Assembly: GCF_013294065.1 (NCBI RefSeq)
Contig: NZ_JABSNM010000006.1
Span: 100,978 to 164,977, forward strand
From: Sphaerotilus uruguayifluvii
Lineage (GTDB): Bacteria; Pseudomonadota; Gammaproteobacteria; Burkholderiales; Burkholderiaceae_C
Reading direction: 5' to 3'
DNA: 64,000 bases
The notes below the pieces were generated by a model that worked only from the letters and a program-made list of their open reading frames with translations, was not told where the DNA came from and did no database searches. Made by a program: the position numbers and the translations under genes. The first letter of the stretch is position 1; every line of letters begins with the position of its first letter. This document shows positions 28,603 to 37,631 of the stretch, in pieces.

Positions 28603-29997
28603 TCACACCCACCCACGCGCCTGCAGATCCGCCAGCGTCAGATCCAGGCAGAGGCGGATCAGGCCGGCGAGTTCGTCGACCTGCTCGACGGTCATCACCA
28701 GCGGCGGGGCGATGATCATGCGGTCGCCGACGGCGCGCATCACCAGGCCGTTGCCGAAGCAGTGGCCGCGGCAGACCATGCCGACTTCCAGCGCCGGGTC
28801 GAAGGGCGTGCCGCGGCCGTCGGTGCCGTCCTTGGCGCGCACCAGTTGCAGCGCCGCCATCAGGCCGCAGCTCTGCGTCTCGCCGACCAGCGGGTGATCT
28901 CGCAGCGACTCGAAGACGGCGGCCAGGCGCGGGCCGGTCTCGTCGCGCACCCGCTCGACCAGGCGCTGCTCGCGCATCAGGCGGATGTTGGCCAGCGCCA
29001 CCGCGCAGGCCACCGGGTGGCCGCTGTAGGTGTAGCCGTGCTCGAACTCGCCGCCCTGCTCGATCAGCACCTTGGCGACGCGCTCGCCCACCATCACGCC
29101 GCCCAGCGGCACGTAGCCCGAGGTCACGCCCTTGGCGAACGTCATCAGGTCGGGCCGGGTGCCCATCGTCTCGCAGCCGAACCAGTTGCCGGTGCGGCCG
29201 AAACCGGTGATCACCTCGTCGCTGACCAGCAGGATGCCGTACTGGTCGCAGATGCGCTGGATCTCGGGCCAGTAGGTCGCGGGCGGCACGATCACGCCGC
29301 CGGCGCCCTGCACCGGCTCGCCGATGAAGGCGGCCACCTTGTCGGGGCCGACCTCCAGGATCTTCTGCTCCAGCCAGCCGGCCGCCTTCAGGCCGAACTC
29401 GTCGCGCGTCATGCCGGCGCCATGCTCCAGCCAGTGCGGCTGGTCGATGTGGTCGATGCCGGGAATCGGCAGGCCGCCCTGCGCGTGCATGTACTTCATG
29501 CCGCCCAGCGACGCGCCCGCCATCGTCGAGCCGTGATAGCCGTTCCAGCGGCTGAGGATGACCTGGCGCTCGGGCTGGCCCTTGAGATCCCAGTAGCGGC
29601 GCACCATGCGGATCACGGTGTCGTTGCCCTCGGAGCCCGAGCCGGCGAAGAAGACGTGCTTGAACTGCGGCGGCGTCACCTCGGCCAGCAGCTCGGCCAG
29701 CTCGACGGCCGGCGGCGTCGTGGTCTGGAAGAAGCTGTTGTAGAAGGGCAGCTTCGTCATCTGCGCGGTGGCGGCGTCGATCAGCGCCTGCTGGCCGTAG
29801 CCGACGTTGACGCACCACAGGCCGCTCATCGCGTCGAAGAGCCTGTGGCCGTCGGTGTCCCAGAGGTAGACGTTCTCGCCGCGCTCGATGATGCGCGAGC
29901 CCTTCTTCGCCAGGGCCTGGAAGTCGGTGAAGGGGTGCAGGAAGTGGGCGGCGTCCAGGGCCTGCCAGTCGGCGGTGGTGCGGGTGGTCGTGGTCAT
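28603..29997 (-). CDS. spuC: Putrescine/polyamine-pyruvate aminotransferase (class III)
   Basis: A 464-residue PLP enzyme. The N-terminus HFLHPFTDFQALAKKGSRII is the SpuC-type opening. The PLP Lys lies in MTFAKGVTSGYVPLG, the phosphate loop is GSGSEGNDT, and the Asp pairing with PLP is in LLVSDEVITGFGRTG. It probably converts putrescine and pyruvate to 4-aminobutanal and alanine, an alternative to the gamma-glutamyl route. Substrate range in this family is broad. ATG 29997 follows AGGACA. It is next to puuA. Confidence 0.85.
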   Translation of the reverse strand: MTTTTRTTADWQALDAAHFLHPFTDFQALAKKGSRIIERGENVYLWDTDGHRLFDAMSGLWCVNVGYGQQALIDAATAQMTKLPFYNSFFQTTTPPAVELAELLAEVTPPQFKHVFFAGSGSEGNDTVIRMVRRYWDLKGQPERQVILSRWNGYHGSTMAGASLGGMKYMHAQGGLPIPGIDHIDQPHWLEHGAGMTRDEFGLKAAGWLEQKILEVGPDKVAAFIGEPVQGAGGVIVPPATYWPEIQRICDQYGILLVSDEVITGFGRTGNWFGCETMGTRPDLMTFAKGVTSGYVPLGGVMVGERVAKVLIEQGGEFEHGYTYSGHPVACAVALANIRLMREQRLVERVRDETGPRLAAVFESLRDHPLVGETQSCGLMAALQLVRAKDGTDGRGTPFDPALEVGMVCRGHCFGNGLVMRAVGDRMIIAPPLVMTVEQVDELAGLIRLCLDLTLADLQARGWV

Positions 29998-30042
29998 GGT
30001 CGGTGTCCTGAGTGGCGTGTCGCCGTCATCCCTGGCGCGCTG

Positions 30043-30123
30043 CCGTCATCCCCGCGAAGGCGGGGAGCCACGCCGTGCGCGGGTGGGGGCCTGCGTGGGT
30101 GCCCGCCTTCGCGGGCATGACGG
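30043..30123. repeat. REP-like inverted repeat (CGTCATCCCCGCGAAGG family)
   Basis: An 81-bp imperfect palindrome between puuA and spuC. The left arm CCGTCATCCCCGCGAAGGCG pairs with a right arm ending CGCCTTCGCGGGCATGACGG. Elements of this type are common as dispersed extragenic palindromes in proteobacteria. A partial extra copy of the arm tip (CCGTCATCCCTGGCGCG) precedes it at 30022. It probably forms a stable mRNA hairpin. Confidence 0.75.
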
Positions 30124-30178
30124 ATGAGGGGCGGGACGACGGGTGGGTGAAACGGGTGGGTGTGTCGGGGCCGGGCGC

Positions 30179-31546
30179 TCAGACGTGCAGCAGCAGGTGC
30201 TCGCGCTCCCACGGCGAGATCACTTTCATGAACTCGGCGTACTCGATCTCCTTGACTTCGGTGTAGACGGTGACGAAGGCCTCGCCGAGCACCTCGGCCA
30301 GCGCTTTTTCCTGGCGCAGCATCTCGAGCGCCTCGCCCAGGCTGCGCGGCAGCTGGTAGTCGCCGAGGTAGGCGTCGCCCTTGCACTCGGGCGTGGGCTC
30401 GATGCGGTTCTTCATGCCCAGGTAGCCGCAGGCCAGCGTCGCCGCCAGCGCGACATAGGGGTTGGCGTCGGCGCCGATGACGCGGTTCTCGATGCGCCGT
30501 GCCGCGGGCGAGGCCACCGGCGAGCGGATGCCCACCGTGCGGTTGTCGGTGCCCCACTGGATGTTGATCGGCGCGGCGGTGAAGCGCGCCAGGCGGCGGT
30601 AGCTGTTGACGTAGGGCGCGAACAGCGCCATCGCCGCCGGGATGTACTTCTGCAGCCCGCCGATGTACCAGCGGAACATGTCGCTGGCGCTGCCGTCGGC
30701 GTTGCTGAAGATGTTGCGTCCCTCGGCGTCGGTGATGCTCTGGTGGATGTGCATCGCGCTGCCCGGCTCGCCGGCGATCGGCTTGGCCATGAAGGTGGCG
30801 AACATGTTGTGGCGCATCGCCGCTTCCCGCACCGTGCGCTTGAAGAAGAACACCTCGTCGGCCAGCCCGAGCGGGTGGTCGTGGAAGAAGTTGATCTCCA
30901 TCTGGCCGGCGCCGATCTCGTGGATCAGCGTGTCGACATTGAGCTCCATCTGCTCGCAGTAGGAGTAGACGTCCTCGAACAGCGGGTCGAACTCGTTCAC
31001 GGCGTCGATCGAGTAGGCCTGGCGGCTGGTCTCGGCGCGGCCCGAGCGGCCGATCGGGGGCTTGAGCGGCATGTCCGGATCGGTGTTGCGCGCCACCAGG
31101 TAGAACTCCAGCTCCGGCGCGACGATCGGGTTCCAGCCCTCGGCGGCGTAGAGGTCGCAGACCCGGCGCAGCACCGAGCGCGGCGCGAAGGGCACGATGT
31201 TGCCGGCCTTGTCGTAGCAGTCGTGCACCACCTGCGCGGTCGGGTCGCTCGCCCACGGCACGATGCGCACGGTGCGCGGGTCCGGGCGCAGGTGCATGTC
31301 GTGGTCTGTCGGGCTGATGACGTCGTAGTAGGGGCCCTGGGTCGGGAACTCGCCGGTCACGCCCATCGCGACGACCGCCTCGGGCAGGCGCATGCCGCGG
31401 TCCTCGGTGAACTTCTGCCGCGGCAGGATCTTGCCGCGTGCCACGCCGGTCAGGTCGGGCACCAGGCATTCGATCTCGGTGACGCGGTGCTCGTCGAGCC
31501 ACTGTTCGAGATCGCTGAAGGAGAAGTGGTTTCGGTCGGTGTTCAT
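30179..31546 (-). CDS. puuA: Gamma-glutamylputrescine synthetase
   Basis: A 455-residue glutamine-synthetase-like ligase joining glutamate to putrescine with ATP, the first step of the Puu pathway. The beta-grasp N-terminus has VTEIECLVPDLTGVARGK. The metal/ATP residues lie in ELEFYLV, GAGQMEINF, SAMHIHQSI and NRTVGIR. NPYVALAATLACGYLGMKNRIEP is the standard catalytic tail. I chose ATG 31546 (MNTDRNHFSFSD). An upstream in-frame ATG (31609) would add 21 unconserved residues. It is followed by spuC and preceded by puuD. Confidence 0.92.
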   Translation of the reverse strand: MNTDRNHFSFSDLEQWLDEHRVTEIECLVPDLTGVARGKILPRQKFTEDRGMRLPEAVVAMGVTGEFPTQGPYYDVISPTDHDMHLRPDPRTVRIVPWASDPTAQVVHDCYDKAGNIVPFAPRSVLRRVCDLYAAEGWNPIVAPELEFYLVARNTDPDMPLKPPIGRSGRAETSRQAYSIDAVNEFDPLFEDVYSYCEQMELNVDTLIHEIGAGQMEINFFHDHPLGLADEVFFFKRTVREAAMRHNMFATFMAKPIAGEPGSAMHIHQSITDAEGRNIFSNADGSASDMFRWYIGGLQKYIPAAMALFAPYVNSYRRLARFTAAPINIQWGTDNRTVGIRSPVASPAARRIENRVIGADANPYVALAATLACGYLGMKNRIEPTPECKGDAYLGDYQLPRSLGEALEMLRQEKALAEVLGEAFVTVYTEVKEIEYAEFMKVISPWEREHLLLHV

Positions 31547-31670
31547 CGTCGTCTCGGTCAGGTTCCGCGGGCTGGCGCGCGGCGCCGCGGCGGCGAGCGC
31601 ATCCGGCACGGCCGACCCGGACGGGGTGGCATGCGGCGGCGTGGGCGCTCGGTCGGAAGGAGTCGCGACG

Positions 31671-32450
31671 TCAGCGACTGGGGGGGCGGTGCAGGTCGCG
31701 GTAGTCCTGGCAGGCGGCGCCGAAGGCGCGCAGCAGGGCCATCGACACCGGATTCGCGGCGGCCTGCCACTCCGGATGCCACTGCACCGCGAGCTGGAAG
31801 GCGGCCGGCCCGATCGAGAAGGCCTCGACCAGGCCGTCGGGCGCCCGAGCCTCGACGCGCAGGCCCGCGGCCAGCCGGTTCACGCCCTGGCCGTGCACGC
31901 TGTTGACGGTGATGTCGTCGGCGCCGCCGAGCGTGGCGGCGATCAGGCCGCCGGGCACGAGGTGCACCGGGTGCGCCGGACCGTACTGGACCTCGGCCGG
32001 ATCCTCGCCCCGGGCGCGGTGGTCGGCCAGGCCGGGCACCTCCTGCACCGCCTGGTGCAGCGAGCCGCCGAGCGCGACGTTGACCTCCTGGAAGCCGCGG
32101 CAGATCGCCAGCAGCGGCATGCCGCGCTCGACGAGCCGGGGAATCAGCGCCAGCGTCCAGTCGTCGCGCACCGGATCGAGCGGCAGCGAGGGGTCGTGCA
32201 CCGCCTCGCCGAAGCGGCTGGGGTGAACGTTCGACGGCGAGCCGGTCAGCAGCACGCCGTCGGCGAGGTCGAGCAGCGTGTCGATCTCGTCGGGCGAGAC
32301 GGACGGCACCACCAGCGGCAGCGCGCCGGCCAGGCGGACCGCATCGACGTATTTCTGGCCTGCGACGTGGAAGGGATGCTGTCCGAGCATCCGGTTGCAG
32401 GCCGGGACCAGCACCACGGGGGGCCGGCGGGACGGGAGGAAGCTGTTCAT
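31671..32450 (-). CDS. puuD: Gamma-glutamyl-gamma-aminobutyrate hydrolase
   Basis: A 259-residue class I glutamine-amidotransferase-like hydrolase releasing GABA and glutamate. The nucleophile Cys is in LLAICRGFQEVNVALGG, the His/Glu pair in QLAVQWHPEWQ, and LLTGSPSNVHPSRF is the PuuD loop. VNSVHGQGVNRLA is also conserved. ATG 32450 is used. It lies between puuB (177 bp upstream) and puuA (125 bp downstream) on the same strand. Confidence 0.93.
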   Translation of the reverse strand: MNSFLPSRRPPVVLVPACNRMLGQHPFHVAGQKYVDAVRLAGALPLVVPSVSPDEIDTLLDLADGVLLTGSPSNVHPSRFGEAVHDPSLPLDPVRDDWTLALIPRLVERGMPLLAICRGFQEVNVALGGSLHQAVQEVPGLADHRARGEDPAEVQYGPAHPVHLVPGGLIAATLGGADDITVNSVHGQGVNRLAAGLRVEARAPDGLVEAFSIGPAAFQLAVQWHPEWQAAANPVSMALLRAFGAACQDYRDLHRPPSR

Positions 32451-32627
32451 TGGGCTTGCTGCAGCCAGCTTGTTGAGCCGACGGCAATGGGCTTACTGAC
32501 GGGGTTCGGACAGGAAGACACCGAAGTGATGCAGGGAGTGTGCCAGCACCATCCCGGTGCGTCCAGCGGGTTCCCCCGAAGGGCATGGCGGCGGCAGGGC
32601 GGTCGGGTCTGCAGGCTCATGCGCACC

Positions 32628-33959
32628 TCATCCGAGCAGGTCGCGCGCACGGTGCCACAGCATGCCCAGCACCAGCGTCGGCGTGCGCAGGCGCTCGCCG
32701 CCCGGAAAGGGGCGGTGCTGCAGCCGCGCGAACAGGTCGAAGCGGCTGGCGTCCTCGCAGATCGCCTCGGCCACCAGCTTGCCGGCCAGGCCGGTCAGCG
32801 CCAGGCCGTGGCCGGAGAAGCCCTGCAGCAGGTAGATCGGTGCGCCGGCCGCACCATCCGGGGGCAGGCGGCTGAAATCCGGTGCACGGTTCATCGTGAT
32901 GTCGACGAAGCCGCCCCAGACATGGGTCAGCGGCCGGTAGGCCAGCCGCGGGAAGACCTGCGCGATGCGCGAGCGCAGGCTGCGCGCCAGGTTCGGCGGC
33001 GTCACGGTGCTGTAGCTGACCTTGCCGCCGAAGAGCAGGCGCTGGTCGGCGGTCGGGCGGAAGTAGTCGAGCGCGAAGTTGCTGTCGCAGACGGCCGCGC
33101 GGGTCGGCAGCAGCCCGTCCATCTCGCCGGCGTCGAGCGGCTCGGTCACCGCGACATAGGTGCCCACCGGCATGATGCGCGAGCCGATGCCCGCCGGCAG
33201 GCCGCCCAGCCCGGGCATCGTCGGCAGGTGCACGTTGCCGGCCAGCAGCACCTGGTCGGCGACCACCTGGCCCTGCGGCGTGCGCAGCAGCGTGACGCTG
33301 CGGTGGCGCTCGATGCGGCGCACCGGGCTGCGCTCGTGCAGGCGTGCGCCCTCGCGCCAGGCCGCGTCGGCCAGGCCGAGCGTGTATTTCAGCGGATGCA
33401 GGTGGCCGCCGCGCCGGTCGTAGCAGCCGCCGCGGTAGCGCGGGCTGCGGATGTGCAGCGCCAGGTCGCCACCGGCGAGCCACTGGCCCGCGTGGCCGTA
33501 GGCCTGCGCCAGCCGCTCGGTCTCGCGGCGCAGGCTGGCGGCCTTGCGGGCGCTGGTGGCCACCGTCAGCGCGCCGGACTGCCAGTCGCAGGCGATGCGG
33601 TAGCGGTCGCGCCGCGCGTGGATCAGCGTCAGCGCCTCCACCGTCATCGCCCAGATGCGGCGCGCGTCGGCCAGGCCGATCTGCGCCTCGATCTCGCCCA
33701 TGTCGCAGGCCAGGCCGGCCAGCGCCTGGCCGCCGTTGCGCCCGGACGCCGCCCAGCCGAGCTGCAGCGCCTCCAGCAGCACCACCTGGCGCCCGCGCTG
33801 CGCCAGCTCGAGCGCGGCCGACAGCCCGGCCAGCCCGCCGCCGACGATCGCCACCTCGGCGCGGACCTCGCCCTGCAGCGGCGGATGGTCCTGCCGGCGC
33901 GTCGCGGTCTGCGCGTACCAGGACTGGCGGGCCAGGGCGTGGTCGGTCTGCAGCAGCAT
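32628..33959 (-). CDS. puuB: Gamma-glutamylputrescine oxidase (FAD)
   Basis: A 443-residue DAO-family flavoprotein. It opens with the PuuB-like HALARQSWYAQTA. The FAD Rossmann motif is EVAIVGGGLAGLSAALELA, GRNGGQALAGLACD is the flavin-contact segment, and LQGFSGHGLALTGLAGKLVAEA closes the FAD site. It oxidises gamma-glutamylputrescine to the aldehyde used by PuuC, releasing ammonia and H2O2. ATG 33959 is used. It lies upstream of puuD on the same strand. Confidence 0.9.
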   Translation of the reverse strand: MLLQTDHALARQSWYAQTATRRQDHPPLQGEVRAEVAIVGGGLAGLSAALELAQRGRQVVLLEALQLGWAASGRNGGQALAGLACDMGEIEAQIGLADARRIWAMTVEALTLIHARRDRYRIACDWQSGALTVATSARKAASLRRETERLAQAYGHAGQWLAGGDLALHIRSPRYRGGCYDRRGGHLHPLKYTLGLADAAWREGARLHERSPVRRIERHRSVTLLRTPQGQVVADQVLLAGNVHLPTMPGLGGLPAGIGSRIMPVGTYVAVTEPLDAGEMDGLLPTRAAVCDSNFALDYFRPTADQRLLFGGKVSYSTVTPPNLARSLRSRIAQVFPRLAYRPLTHVWGGFVDITMNRAPDFSRLPPDGAAGAPIYLLQGFSGHGLALTGLAGKLVAEAICEDASRFDLFARLQHRPFPGGERLRTPTLVLGMLWHRARDLLG

Positions 33960-34095
33960 GCGTTGGCGTCGGTGCTCCCGGTCCGGCGGCTGCCGGGTTC
34001 GACCTGATTGTGCTGCAGCGCGTGAAACCTGTCACGGTGCGGTGTCGCGGGCGCGACGCGCGTCACGACACGTCGCGTCACGCCCGCGTTCCCGC

Positions 34096-35415
34096 TCAGG
34101 CCACCCGGCGCAGCGCGGTGGCGATGGCCTCGACGAGGCGGCCGATCTGCTCGGGCGAGATGATCAGCGGCGGCGACAGCGCGATGGTGTCGCCGGTGGT
34201 GCGGATCAGCACGCCCTGCGCGAAGCAGTCCAGGAAGACGTCGAAGGCGCGCCGGCCCGGATCGCCCGGGCGCGAGGCCAGCTCGATGCCGCCGACCAGG
34301 CCGGTGTTGCGGATGTCGATCACGTGCGGCAGGCCGCGCAGGCCGTGCAGCGCCTCGGCGAACTGGCCCTCCAGCGCGGCCGCGCGGGTCAGCAGGCCCT
34401 CCTCGGCGTAGGTGTCGAGCGTGGCGAGGCCGGCGGCGCAGGCCAGCGGGTGCGCCGAGTAGGTGTAGCCGTGCGCGAACTCGATCAGGTGCTCCGGGCC
34501 CTGCATGAAGTCGTCATGGATGCCGCGGCGCACGAAGACCGCGCCCATCGGCACGCAGCCGTTGGTCACGCCCTTGGCGGTGGTGATGATGTCGGGCGTC
34601 ACGCCGTAGGTCTGCGCCGCGAAGGGCTGGCCGGTGCGGCCGAAGCCGGTGATGACCTCGTCGAAGATCAGCACGATGCCGTGGCGGTCGCAGATCTCGC
34701 GCAGGCGCTGCAGATAGCCCTGCGGCGGGATCAGCACGCCGGTGGAGCCGGCGACCGGCTCGACGATGACCGCGGCGATGGTCGAGGCGTCGTGCAGCGC
34801 GACCAGGCGCTCGAGGTCGTCGGCCAGCTCGGCGCCGTGGGCCGGCTGGCCGACGGTGAAGGCGTTGCGGGCCGGGTCGTGGGTGTGGCGCAGGTGGTCG
34901 ACGCCGCCCAGCAGCGTGCCGAACATCTTGCGGTTGCCGACGATGCCGCCGACCGACATGCCGCCGAAGTTGACGCCGTGATAGCCGCGCTCGCGGCCGA
35001 TCAGCCGGGTGCGCGAGCCCTGGCCGCGCAGGCGCTGCCAGGCCAGCGCGATCTTCAGCGCCGTCTCGACCGACTCCGAGCCGGAGTTGGTGAAGAAGAC
35101 GCGGTCCAGCCCGGCCGGGGCCAGCTCGGCGAGCCGCCCGGCCAGCTCGAAGGCCTTCGGGTGGCCCATCTGGAAGGGCGGCGCGTAGTCCAGCTCGGCG
35201 GCCTGCTCCTGGATGGCGCGCACGATGCGGGGCCGGCCGTGGCCGGCGTTGACGCACCACAGGCCCGCCACGCCGTCGAGCACCTGGCGGCCGTCGTCGG
35301 TCCAGTAGTGCATGCCCTCCGCGCGGACGAGCTGGCGCGGGGCCTGCTTGAACTGGCGGTTGGCGGTGAAGGGCATCCAGTAGGCGTCGAGGCGCGGGTC
35401 GCGGGCGGTCGTCAT
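34096..35415 (-). CDS. bauA: Omega-amino acid (beta-alanine)-pyruvate aminotransferase
   Basis: A 439-residue class III transaminase. The opening LDAYWMPFTANRQFKQAPR is the signature of beta-alanine:pyruvate transaminases. PLP contacts are GSESVETALK, the Asp in LIFDEVITGFGRTG and the Lys in ITTAKGVTNGCVPMGA. It differs from the SpuC-like protein at 28603-29997 in N-terminus and substrate-loop residues. A polyamine-derived omega-amino acid is a likely substrate. ATG 35415 is used. It is the first minus-strand gene of the putrescine block and is divergent from an Lrp-type regulator, which may control it. Confidence 0.85.
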   Translation of the reverse strand: MTTARDPRLDAYWMPFTANRQFKQAPRQLVRAEGMHYWTDDGRQVLDGVAGLWCVNAGHGRPRIVRAIQEQAAELDYAPPFQMGHPKAFELAGRLAELAPAGLDRVFFTNSGSESVETALKIALAWQRLRGQGSRTRLIGRERGYHGVNFGGMSVGGIVGNRKMFGTLLGGVDHLRHTHDPARNAFTVGQPAHGAELADDLERLVALHDASTIAAVIVEPVAGSTGVLIPPQGYLQRLREICDRHGIVLIFDEVITGFGRTGQPFAAQTYGVTPDIITTAKGVTNGCVPMGAVFVRRGIHDDFMQGPEHLIEFAHGYTYSAHPLACAAGLATLDTYAEEGLLTRAAALEGQFAEALHGLRGLPHVIDIRNTGLVGGIELASRPGDPGRRAFDVFLDCFAQGVLIRTTGDTIALSPPLIISPEQIGRLVEAIATALRRVA

Positions 35416-35531
35416 GGGCGGGGCGGGCAGGGTTGGAGAGGTCGGGAACAGCCGGGAAGAGGGCTTCCAGTCTATGCAGGGCGCCGCGCAACAGGGTTGC
35501 CATTCACGTCGACCTCGGCCCCTGCTACGCT

Positions 35532-35569
35532 ATGGAATTGCGAATCTGCGTGACACTGCACAATTCCAT
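35532..35569. promoter_or_regulatory. Candidate Lrp-type operator (inverted repeat over the start)
   Basis: ATGGAATTG (35532-35540) and its exact complement CAATTCCAT (35561-35569) are separated by 20 bp. They lie in the bauA/Lrp intergenic region, and the right arm overlaps the regulator's ATG. Arm spacing of about three helical turns suits an Lrp dimer pair. Confidence 0.5.
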
Positions 35570-36053
35570 GCCGACAAGTCCTGATCCGGTGCAACTCGAT
35601 GCGATCGACCGCGCGATCCTGCGCGAGCTGCAGCATGACGCCCGGCCGACCAACGTCGAGCTGGCGCAGCGGGTGCATCTGTCGCCATCGGCCTGCCTGC
35701 GCCGGGTGCGGCGGCTGGAGGAGTCGGGCGTCATCGCCCGCTATGTGGCGCTGCTCGACCCGAAGGCGGTCGGCCAGGCCGGCACCTCCTACACCATCGT
35801 CAACGTCGAGCGCACCAGCGTCGAGGCGCTCCGGCGCTTCGAGGAGGCGGTGCGGCTGGAGCCGGCCATCCTCGACTGCTTCTACGTCGCCGGCAGCAAC
35901 GACTACCTGATCCGCTTCACCTTCCGCGACGCGGCCGACCTGGAGCGCTTCCATTCGGAGGTGCTGACGCGTCTGCCCGGCGTGGTGCGCTCGAACTCGA
36001 TGCTGGTGGTGCGCACCGTCAAGAAGACCACCGCGCTCGATCTCGGAGACTGA
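35568..36053 (+). CDS. Lrp/AsnC-family transcriptional regulator
   Basis: A 161-residue regulator. The N-terminal helix-turn-helix is LDAIDRAILRELQHDARPTNVELAQRVHLSPSACLRRVRRLEESGVI (ends quoted: LDAIDRAIL, RRLEESGVI). The C-terminal RAM ligand-binding domain contains CFYVAGSNDYLIRF and TRLPGVVRSNSMLVV. I chose ATG 35568. An ATG at 35532 in frame would add 12 residues. It is divergent from bauA and the putrescine genes, so an amino-acid or polyamine-responsive role there is plausible. Eight bases separate it from the next gene. Confidence 0.88.
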   Translation: MPTSPDPVQLDAIDRAILRELQHDARPTNVELAQRVHLSPSACLRRVRRLEESGVIARYVALLDPKAVGQAGTSYTIVNVERTSVEALRRFEEAVRLEPAILDCFYVAGSNDYLIRFTFRDAADLERFHSEVLTRLPGVVRSNSMLVVRTVKKTTALDLGD

Positions 36054-36061
36054 ATTCCCCC

Positions 36062-36763
36062 ATGCTGCCGACGCCCTCCGTTCCTGATGCCGCCGCGCCT
36101 GCGCTGCCTGCGGGTGCGCTCGAGCGCCTCGAGGCGCTGCTGGCCGGTCTGGCCGATGACACGCCGGCCGCCGAGGGTCGCGCCCGCCGGCGGCTGCTCG
36201 GCCTGGTCGGCCCGCCCGGCGCGGGCAAGTCCACGCTGGCCGAGGCGCTGCTGCGCCACTGCGAGCGCCACCATCCCGGCCTGGCCTGCCTGGTGCCGAT
36301 GGACGGCTTCCATCTGGCGCAGGCCGAGCTCGAGCGCCTGGGCCGCGCCGGGCGCAAGGGCGCGCCCGACACCTTCGACAGCGCCGGCTTCGTGGCGCTG
36401 CTGCGCCGGCTGCGTGCGCCGGTCGCGGGCGAGACGGTCTACGCGCCGGTCTTCCGTCGCGAGATCGAGGAGCCGGTGGCCGGCGCGATCGGCGTGCCCG
36501 ACTCGGTGCGGCTGGTCATCGCCGAGGGCAACTACCTGCTGATGGACGAGGACGGCTGGGCGCCGGTGCGCGCGCTGCTGGACGAGGCCTGGTATGTCGG
36601 CGTCGACGACGCGCTGCGCCGGCGCCGCCTGGTCGAGCGCCACGTCCGCTTCGGCCGCACGCCGGCCGAGGCCGAGGCCTGGGCCGAGTCGACCGACGAG
36701 CCCAACGCGCGACGCATCGCCGCGACCCGCGACCGGGCCGACTGGATCGTGACGATCGGCTGA
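36062..36763 (+). CDS. Nucleoside/uridine-kinase-like P-loop protein (YggC/FrcK family)
   Basis: A 233-residue P-loop kinase. Walker A is GPPGAGKST (about residues 50-58), with MDGFHLAQAELERLG (substrate Asp/His loop), YAPVFRREIEEPVAGAI and VIAEGNYLLMD (Walker B-like). R-rich RRRRLVERHVRFGRTP forms the lid. The family includes fructose- and nucleoside-phosphorylating enzymes, and the substrate cannot be set from sequence. ATG 36062 has GGAGA overlapping the end of the Lrp gene, so the two are co-transcribed. Confidence 0.85.
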   Translation: MLPTPSVPDAAAPALPAGALERLEALLAGLADDTPAAEGRARRRLLGLVGPPGAGKSTLAEALLRHCERHHPGLACLVPMDGFHLAQAELERLGRAGRKGAPDTFDSAGFVALLRRLRAPVAGETVYAPVFRREIEEPVAGAIGVPDSVRLVIAEGNYLLMDEDGWAPVRALLDEAWYVGVDDALRRRRLVERHVRFGRTPAEAEAWAESTDEPNARRIAATRDRADWIVTIG

Positions 36764-36856
36764 AACCGTCCGCGCCGATCACGCGACTGTCAAACGGTTG
36801 TCACGCGCGGGCGTGAGCATCGCGGCTCCGATCGATTTTTCCGGAGTCCGTCTGCC

Positions 36857-37624
36857 ATGTCCGATGCCGCCCGACCCGCACCCGCTCCGGTTCGCCGCAC
36901 CGTGCTGACCCTCGTGGCCGAGCCGGTGATCCGCGAGCTGCTGGCGCAGCACCTGAAGGAGGCCGGCTTCTTTCCGGTCGGCGCCGCCAGTGCCGGCGAG
37001 GCGCGCCGGCTGGCCGGCGAGGTGCTGCCCGACGTGCTGCTGCTCGATCCCGACAGCGCCGACAGCGCCGATCTGGCCTTCTGCGCGCAGCTTCCCGAGC
37101 AGGTGCGCATCGTCGTGACCTCGGGCGCGCCCGCGTGCTGCACCCATGTCCCGAACGTGTCGCTGTGCCTGCACAAGCCCTACGCGCCGCGCGATCTGGT
37201 CGCGCACCTGAACCGGCTGCCCGAGCTGCCGGCCGGGGCCGGCGCGGTGCGCCATGCGTCCGCCCCGGTCTCCCGGGACGGCACGGGGGCGGCGGCGCCC
37301 TCGCGGCTGCAGCGCTGCGGCCCGCTCGAGATCGACCTCGACCGCCACCTGATCACCGTGCAGCGTCAGGGCCTGCGCGTCGAGCTCGAGCTCTCGCCGG
37401 TGGAGCTGCGCCTGCTGCAGTGCCTGGTCGAGCAGGCCGGGCGGGTGCTGACACGCGAGGTGCTGCGCACGCGCGTCTGGGGCGAGGGCGCCGCGGTCGA
37501 CCTGCGCACCGTCGACCAGAACATCCGGCGCCTGCGCCGCGAGCTCGGCGAGGCGGACGCCGGCGACCTGATCCGCACGGTGCGCGGCATCGGCTACCGG
37601 CTCGGTGTCGACGCGGGCGCCTGA
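36857..37624 (+). CDS. Orphan OmpR/PhoB-type regulator with a degenerate receiver
   Basis: A 255-residue protein. Receiver-like domain at about 13-120, winged-helix effector domain at about 160-250 (LELSPVELRLLQCLVEQAGRVLTREVL, ends LELSPVELRL and LTREVL; RTVDQNIRRLRREL; IRTVRGIGYRL). The receiver keeps an Asp at the phosphorylation position (DVLLLDPD), a Thr/Ser (IVVTSG) and the Lys (LHKPYAPRDL). The acidic pair that binds Mg is reduced to VAEP, so phosphorylation is doubtful. No kinase is adjacent. ATG 36857 follows a weak ribosome site (GGAGTCCG). Confidence 0.85.
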   Translation: MSDAARPAPAPVRRTVLTLVAEPVIRELLAQHLKEAGFFPVGAASAGEARRLAGEVLPDVLLLDPDSADSADLAFCAQLPEQVRIVVTSGAPACCTHVPNVSLCLHKPYAPRDLVAHLNRLPELPAGAGAVRHASAPVSRDGTGAAAPSRLQRCGPLEIDLDRHLITVQRQGLRVELELSPVELRLLQCLVEQAGRVLTREVLRTRVWGEGAAVDLRTVDQNIRRLRRELGEADAGDLIRTVRGIGYRLGVDAGA

Positions 37625-37631
37625 GCGCGGC

